NCBI GenBank assembly: GCA_003452935.1
Contig: DMMY01000022.1
Span: 1-64,000, forward strand
Source: Elusimicrobiota bacterium
GTDB lineage: Bacteria; Elusimicrobiota; Elusimicrobia; UBA1565; UBA9628
DNA length: 64,000 nucleotides
Reading direction: 5' to 3'
Shown here: positions 59,483 to 64,000 of the stretch, in pieces
Position numbering within the stretch: the stretch's first letter is position 1
How the letters are laid out: every line of letters begins with the position of its first letter
Position numbers and translations under genes: made by a program
The notes under the pieces: generated by a model
Told to the model about the DNA's origin: nothing
Databases searched by the model: none
Seen by the model: only the letters and a program-made list of their open reading frames with translations

Positions 59483-60577
59483 TCATTCCACGGAATGGAT
59501 CGTCCCGGCCCCGAGAACCCCGTCGTCTTGGTAGAAAACCGCGGTCTGTCCCGGCGTGACCGAGAGCTGGGGCTCGTCACAGAGCGCGGTCGCCGTGCCG
59601 GGCTCGACGCCCGGGGTGATGAGCGCCGGGGCCGGGCGATGCTGCTGGCGGACCTGGACATCGGCGCGCAAAGGCCCGAGGGGGGGGGCCTCCAGCGCCG
59701 GCCACACGACCTCCCGAATGGCGACGCGGCGATGGTAAAGGGCTTCCTTCGGGCCGACGAAGACCGTGTTGCTGCAGGCGTCGATGCGGACCACGTGCAG
59801 GGGCCGGCCGCCGCCGCTGAGCCCCACGCCCTTGCGCTGGCCGACGGTGTAATGGATGATGCCGCGGTGCTCTCCCACCCGGCGGCCCGAGAGGTCGAGG
59901 ATGGGGCCGGGCCGGGAGTCGGATTTTGAGAAAAGCACTCCGTAATCCCGGCATTCGATGAAATCCTGGCTCTCGGGCTTGTCGGCGAGGTGGCGCCAGC
60001 CCAGCCGCGCGGCCTCGGCCTTGACCTGCGCCTTGGTCAGCTCGCCCAAGGGCAGCAGCAGGCCGCGCAGCTGCTCCTGGCTCAGCCGCGCCAGGAAATA
60101 GGACTGATCCTTGCGCCGGTCCGCGGCGCGCTTGAGCAGGCAGCGGCCTTCCCGCCGCTCCAGGCGGGCATAGTGGCCGGTGGCGAAGAGATCGAAGCGG
60201 ATGCCTGCCCGCCGGGCTCTTTCGACGAGCAGCCCGAACTTGACTTTCTGGTTGCAGCGCACGCACGGGTTCGGAGTGCGGCCTTGGCGATATTCCTCCG
60301 TGAAATAATCCAGAACCTCGGCGCGGTACTCGGGCGCCAGGGCCACGACGTGATGCGGGATGCCCAGGCGCCGGGCCACGTCGCTTGCCGCCGCGATGTC
60401 CTGCGCCTCTCCCGGGCCGTAGCAGCCCGAGCGGCCCTCTTGCCCGCCCAAGGCCACGGACCCGTCCCAGGTCTGCATGGTCAGGCCTATGAGCTCATGG
60501 CCCTGGCTTTTGAGCAGCTGCGCGGCCATGGCCGAGTCCACGCCGCCGCTGAGGCCCACGGCCACCACCGGGCTCAT
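59483..60577 (-). CDS. mnmA: tRNA-specific 2-thiouridylase MnmA
   Basis: Installs the 2-thio group on U34 of Lys, Glu and Gln tRNAs. 364 residues: PP-loop VGLSGGVDSAMAA (10-15), FDLFATGHYA, catalytic cysteines C105 (NPCVRCNQKVKFG) and C209 (ESQDFIEC), and C-terminal QRKGVGLSGG and GQTAVFY. Start MSPVVAVG overlaps the GT9 stop by four bases; a longer frame to 60661 is a shadow of GT9. Confidence 0.96.
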   Translation of the reverse strand: MSPVVAVGLSGGVDSAMAAQLLKSQGHELIGLTMQTWDGSVALGGQEGRSGCYGPGEAQDIAAASDVARRLGIPHHVVALAPEYRAEVLDYFTEEYRQGRTPNPCVRCNQKVKFGLLVERARRAGIRFDLFATGHYARLERREGRCLLKRAADRRKDQSYFLARLSQEQLRGLLLPLGELTKAQVKAEAARLGWRHLADKPESQDFIECRDYGVLFSKSDSRPGPILDLSGRRVGEHRGIIHYTVGQRKGVGLSGGGRPLHVVRIDACSNTVFVGPKEALYHRRVAIREVVWPALEAPPLGPLRADVQVRQQHRPAPALITPGVEPGTATALCDEPQLSVTPGQTAVFYQDDGVLGAGTIHSVE

Positions 60578-61578
60578 GGGCGAACTCCGCGCCGCTGGGC
60601 CAGGGCGGACTTGAGTCCCCGCAGGGCCTCGTCTACGGCGATGCCCCGGCACGACTCCCACGACCCGGCCACGACTCCGGAGTGTTGGGGCCCGCGCAGC
60701 CTCCAGACCGCGTCGGTGTAGCCGGAATAAAGGCCGAAGGTCGCGGTTCCCACGGCCGCGGCCAGATGCGTGGCGCCGGTGATGTTTCCCAGGAAAAGAT
60801 CGAAGCGCTTGAGCAGGGACGCGGTCAGGCCTATGGGTGCCGGGCCGAAAATGGGGACCGGGCGCTTTAATGACGCCGCGATTTGCGCGACGGCTTCGCG
60901 TTCGCCGGGGCCGGCGAGAAATGACAGGCTCAGGTCCGTCTCGCCGATAAGCCGGTCGCAGAGCGCCGCGAATTTTTCCTCGGGCCAGCGGTTGTCGAAT
61001 TTCTTGAAGTTGCCGGGGAAAACGGCGATATGAAGCTTGCCGGGTGGAACTGCGGCGGCTTTCATGAGGACTTCGGCCTGGCGCTCATCATCCGGACGCA
61101 GCCTTAGTTCCATCCTCGGCTCGTAGGAGGCCCCGATCATCCCGGCAAGCCTCGCGTAGCGGTCGAGCATGTGCTCGCGCTCTCCGGGAGGGTCCGCGAG
61201 CATGTTCCAGAACGAGTCCATGCGGCCCTTGGCAAAGGCGGCGCGCAGCCGGCCGCGCGCCATGAGAGCCAGGGCCGTTGATGTCCGGGAGAAGGAGGGA
61301 TTGAGATCGACGAGCAGGTCGCAGCTTCCAGCCAGGAGGGCAATGGAACTGTTGATATTGTCCAAGGGCCGCCAATAGGGGTGGACGGCCAGGATTTCAT
61401 CGATGAAAGGGATCAGCCCGGCGGCCTGCCGGGTCGCGGCCGAGACCACCAGGCGTATCCGGGCCTCGGGGAAGCGCGCGCGCAGGCCGCGCAAGAAGGC
61501 CGTGGACACGATCAGGTCTCCCAGCCTGCCGACGAGCAAGGCCGTGACGCAGCGGACCTTCGGAGCATCCAAGTTCAT
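60574..61578 (-). CDS. Glycosyltransferase family 9 (heptosyltransferase-like)
   Basis: 334 residues. N-terminal RLGDLIVSTAFLRGLRARFP is the GT9 start, with the DLLVDLNPS strand and late FPGNFKKFDNRWP, FLAGPGERE and GNITGATHLAAAVGT, where family members bind the nucleotide sugar. GT9 enzymes add heptoses to the LPS core, or related sugars. Its presence supports an outer membrane with an LPS-like core. It is divergent from efp and coupled with mnmA. Confidence 0.88.
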   Translation of the reverse strand: MNLDAPKVRCVTALLVGRLGDLIVSTAFLRGLRARFPEARIRLVVSAATRQAAGLIPFIDEILAVHPYWRPLDNINSSIALLAGSCDLLVDLNPSFSRTSTALALMARGRLRAAFAKGRMDSFWNMLADPPGEREHMLDRYARLAGMIGASYEPRMELRLRPDDERQAEVLMKAAAVPPGKLHIAVFPGNFKKFDNRWPEEKFAALCDRLIGETDLSLSFLAGPGEREAVAQIAASLKRPVPIFGPAPIGLTASLLKRFDLFLGNITGATHLAAAVGTATFGLYSGYTDAVWRLRGPQHSGVVAGSWESCRGIAVDEALRGLKSALAQRRGVRP

Positions 61579-61650
61579 GACGATCGCCTAATGAATACGG
61601 AATATTGTAACATTATCAATTGGTTACATATTGACGAGGGAGGATCGGCC

Positions 61651-62214
61651 ATGATCAGCACTTCGGAGTTTCATAACGGTCTCGTTTTCGAGGACGAGGG
61701 CCAAATTTGGGAGATTTTGACCTATCAGCACCACCGCAAGTCGCAGTCCGCGGCGGTCTACCGCACGACCTTGCGGTCTTTGGCCACGGGCAATGTCTGC
61801 GAAAAGTCCTATGCCTCGGGCACCAAGTTCCGCGAGGTGCCGGTCACAAAACGCGAGAAACAATATATCTACTCCGAGGGAGAAAACGCCATATTCATGG
61901 ACATGGAGACTTACGATCAGGTTTCCTTCCCCAAGTCCAAGCTCGGTCCCCAGGCCAAATTCCTTCAGGAGAACATGCAGGTCTTGGGCGTATACGTCGA
62001 CGAGAAATTGGCCAATATCGAGCTTCCGCCCAACGTGGTCTTGACCGTGACCTCCACCGTGCCCGGCGTCAAGGGCGATTCTGTTTCCAACATGGTCAAG
62101 CCCGCCACCCTGGAGACTGGCCTTGAGATCAATGTTCCTCTGTTCATCAAGGAGGGGGAGAAGATCAAGGTGGACACGCGCACCGGCGAATACCTGGAGC
62201 GGGCCAAGGAGTAG
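61651..62214 (+). CDS. efp: Elongation factor P with an atypical tip residue
   Basis: 187 residues, three beta-barrel domains; GAGGGAGG precedes the ATG. EF-P relieves ribosome stalling at polyproline. Domain I starts TSEFHNGLVFEDEGQIWEIL; the tip loop reads HHRKSQSAAVYRT, so aligning LRSLATG with the LRNLLTG of E. coli puts Gln32 where the modified Lys/Arg34 normally stands. Domains II/III are standard (EKSYASGTKF, FPKSKLGPQAKFLQENM, TLETGLEINVPLFI). The 3' end is part of a triplicated tandem repeat. Confidence 0.93.
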   Translation: MISTSEFHNGLVFEDEGQIWEILTYQHHRKSQSAAVYRTTLRSLATGNVCEKSYASGTKFREVPVTKREKQYIYSEGENAIFMDMETYDQVSFPKSKLGPQAKFLQENMQVLGVYVDEKLANIELPPNVVLTVTSTVPGVKGDSVSNMVKPATLETGLEINVPLFIKEGEKIKVDTRTGEYLERAKE

Positions 62215-62603
62215 AATGCGCGGGATTCTTGCTTGTGCGCGTCCGAGTCCCCGCAGGGGACTCGGACCCGAAATCCCCCCCTTGGGGGGGGATTTCGTTC
62301 CGTTGGGGGGAGCCGCTTGTAATCCGCTGCCTGAAGCGGGCCAAGGAATGGGAATGTGCCGGTTTCTTGCCGTCGCGCGTCCGAGTCCCCGCAGGGGACT
62401 CGGACCCGAAATCCCCCCCTTGAGGGGGGGGATTTCGCTCCGTTGGGGGGAGCCGCTCGTAATTCCTCGCCTGGAGCGCGGGCCAAGGAATGAAGCGCGT
62501 TGTTTTTTTGCCGTCGCGCGTCCGAGTCCCCGCAGGGAACGCGGACCCGAAATCCCACCCTTGAGGGGGGGATTTCGCTCCGTTGGGGGGAGCCTCCCGT
62601 GAT
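62193..62603. repeat. Three tandem copies (about 138 bp) of the efp-HAD junction
   Basis: Units start at 62193, 62330 and 62470. Each begins with a copy of the last bases of efp (CCTGGAGCGGGCCAAGGA), contains hairpin 1 (GTCCGAGTCCCC/GGGGACTCGGAC) and hairpin 2 with C7/G7 runs (CGAAATCCCCC), and ends with a form of the HAD gene's first codons (GTAATCC versus GTGATCC). The 384 bp between efp and the HAD gene thus hold only this repeat. Confidence 0.85.
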
Positions 62604-63294
62604 CCGCGCCGTCATCTTCGACATCGACAACACCCTGACCGACTTCATGAGGATGAAGCGGGCGGCCGTGGACTCGGCCGTCGAGAGCATGATCGACGCT
62701 GGTCTGCAGGTGCGCAAGGACGTCATGGTCGAGAAGATATTCGAGACCTACTGGAAAGAGGGCGTCGAGGATCAGAAGATTTTCGACAAGGTCCTCAAGA
62801 AGGAGTTCGGCGGCATCGACTACAAGCTGCTGGCCGCGGGCATCGTGGGCTACCGCCGCGCCAAGGCCGGGATCATGGCCCTTTATCCGCACGTCAGCCT
62901 GACTCTTTTGGAGATCATGCGCCTGGGCATCAGGAGCGTGGCCCTTTCCGACGCGCCCAAGCTGGAGGTGTGGCTGCGCATCGTGGGCTTGGGCCTGCAT
63001 CATTACTTCGACCAAGTCATCACCTCGGAAGACCTGGGCGCGCGCAAGCCCGCGCCCGAGCCATTCCGCAAGGCCCTGGATATGCTGGGCACCAAGCCCG
63101 AGGAGACGCTGATGGTGGGAGATTGGGCTGAGCGCGACATGAAGGGCGCCCTCGACCTCGGCATCCGGACGGCCTGGGCCAAGTACGGCGACACCCACGG
63201 CACCGAGGATTCGGGCGCGGAGTTCGTGCTGTCCGACATCCAGGAGCTGGTGGGCATCATCCGCAAGGAGAACGCGGTTTCATGCTGCGGTTGA
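62599..63294 (+). CDS. HAD-superfamily phosphatase
   Basis: 231 residues from a GTG at the end of the tandem repeat. Motif I FDIDNTLTDF (nucleophile Asp), motif II LSDAPK, motif III GARKPAPEPF and motif IV VGDWAERDMKGA are all present, with a helical cap between residues 20 and 90. Class I cap, like phosphoglycolate/pyrophosphatase-type HADs; substrate unknown. No ribosome-binding site is seen, because the repeat abuts the start. A frame running back to 62500 is read from repeat DNA. Confidence 0.88.
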   Translation: MIRAVIFDIDNTLTDFMRMKRAAVDSAVESMIDAGLQVRKDVMVEKIFETYWKEGVEDQKIFDKVLKKEFGGIDYKLLAAGIVGYRRAKAGIMALYPHVSLTLLEIMRLGIRSVALSDAPKLEVWLRIVGLGLHHYFDQVITSEDLGARKPAPEPFRKALDMLGTKPEETLMVGDWAERDMKGALDLGIRTAWAKYGDTHGTEDSGAEFVLSDIQELVGIIRKENAVSCCG

Positions 63295-64000
63295 TCCTGG
63301 CCTCGGCCCTGCTGGGCTTGGCCGATTCCTCTTGGGCCCTCAAGACCGAATTGCTTCGGGGCCTTCTGGGAAGCGGTCCCGTCGTGGAAATCGTGGCCGA
63401 GCGCGTGCTGGTGAAGTTTTCCACCACTGCCGCCGCGGGTCAGAAGGCCGCGGCCCTGCAGACCGTGGGCGGCAGCGTGAGCAACGAGCTCTTGGGTTGG
63501 ACGATCGTTGAGCTCCCGCCGGGCAGGGGCGTCATGGGCGCTATCGACCAGCTCAAGGGCCTGCCGGGGGTGGAGATGGCGGCTCCGGATCATGTCTACC
63601 GCCCCAATTTGGTCCCGAACGATCCCGGAGTGCCCCAGCAATACGCGCTCAGCCAGGTTAATGCTTTCGCGGCGTGGGAGTTCGGCACGGGATCGAGCAA
63701 CAAGGTGACCATAGCGGTCATCGATTCGGGCATCAAGGGAGATCAGCCCGACCTGGCGCCCAAGCTTCTTAACTCCGGCGGGGTTCAAAGCCAGTTCTTC
63801 AATCCGAACGCCGGAGGCGCTCAATCGGCCAACCACCCTCCGACTCCGGCGTGCAATCATGCCACGCGCACGGCCAGCATCGCGGCGGCCGCCTCGGGCA
63901 ACGGAATCGGGATCGCGGGCATTTCCTGGGGAGCGCAGCTTTTGTCGCTCAAGATATTCCACGACAACGACTGCAACACCACCGGGAGCTGTCCCGGCAC
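63282..64000 (+). CDS. Secreted subtilisin-like serine protease, 3' end outside the window
   Basis: About 240 residues are visible. Signal peptide (LRLILASALLGLADSSWA), an inhibitor-like propeptide (ERVLVKFSTTAAAGQKAAAL ... GVEMAAPDHVYRP), then the S8 catalytic domain with D148 (IAVIDSGIKGDQPDL) and H193 (CNHATRTASIAAAASGNG). The Ser lies beyond the edge. The His motif reads NHATRTA instead of GHGTHVA. The ATG overlaps the HAD gene by 13 bases; AAGGAG lies ten bases upstream. Confidence 0.85.
   Translation, partial: MLRLILASALLGLADSSWALKTELLRGLLGSGPVVEIVAERVLVKFSTTAAAGQKAAALQTVGGSVSNELLGWTIVELPPGRGVMGAIDQLKGLPGVEMAAPDHVYRPNLVPNDPGVPQQYALSQVNAFAAWEFGTGSSNKVTIAVIDSGIKGDQPDLAPKLLNSGGVQSQFFNPNAGGAQSANHPPTPACNHATRTASIAAAASGNGIGIAGISWGAQLLSLKIFHDNDCNTTGSCPG

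Noticed and set aside
62193..62603. Regularly spaced repeats that could suggest a CRISPR array
   Set aside because: Units are about 138 bp with only three copies, they include copies of flanking gene ends, and the 'spacers' are also similar to each other. No cas genes are present.

Overview
The window is 64 kb of GC-rich bacterial chromosome, roughly two-thirds GC by eye, densely packed on both strands. Gene content points to a diderm (Gram-negative type) bacterium: outer-membrane beta-barrels, a PorV-like protein, a type IV prepilin, a heptosyltransferase-like GT9 enzyme and large Sec-secreted proteins. The secreted proteins with long Ala/Pro/Ser/Leu leaders, the CPBP protease with a large N-terminal region, and the mix of HypCDE, radical SAM and PorV-type genes resemble Elusimicrobiota. 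That assignment is an inference and was not tested. No rRNA, tRNA or CRISPR array was seen.

Layout. 1-2939: cupin and DUF1059 genes, then hypC-hypD-hypE (NiFe-hydrogenase maturation). 3225-7631: a secreted giant that joins an archaeal-CCA-like nucleotidyltransferase region to a complete RNase II/R catalytic core. 7728-9776: proline dehydrogenase and an alpha-oxoamine synthase. 9950-15250: a tightly coupled operon of polyprenyl diphosphate synthase, PqqD/MftB-like peptide-binding protein, radical SAM, UbiA prenyltransferase, radical SAM, a 39-residue PqqA-like precursor peptide and a third radical SAM. 15344-21516: envelope genes (tandem-CPBP protease, secreted JAMM-like protein, prepilin, DacB). 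21494-25480: purH, ligA, nusB. 25700-34435: surface operon (1642-aa secreted protein, PorV-like, beta-barrel, FecR-domain protein). 34500-46416: speA, MOT1 transporter, era, a Fic gene in a lower-GC patch, slipin, hemW, PIN-PhoH, valS and a response regulator. 46440-49926: a zinc-ribbon protein, an FAH-family enzyme, then a lower-GC patch of unknown membrane proteins. 50056-64000: mutY, a BON lipoprotein, an RdgB-TPR fusion, murC, rsmA, a GT-C membrane enzyme, a receiver-kinase hybrid, mnmA, a GT9 glycosyltransferase, efp, a HAD phosphatase and a truncated subtilase.

How the genes work together. The most unusual system is the 9950-15250 operon. A precursor peptide whose C-terminal half aligns with PqqA (W..P at the start and Tyr 17 residues after the Trp) sits among three radical SAM paralogues and one PqqD/MftB-type recognition protein. 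The same operon carries a polyisoprenoid synthase and a UbiA/MenA-type membrane prenyltransferase. The simplest reading is a peptide-derived (PQQ- or mycofactocin-like) product that is then prenylated and held in the membrane, possibly a lipid-anchored redox cofactor. This is inference from gene content and motifs.

Two genome-scale signals recur. At least nine genes have a TANNNT -10 box followed by exactly six bases and then the start codon, with no ribosome-binding site, which indicates frequent leaderless transcription. Several families of short palindromic repeats sit between genes, one of them in two inverted copies.
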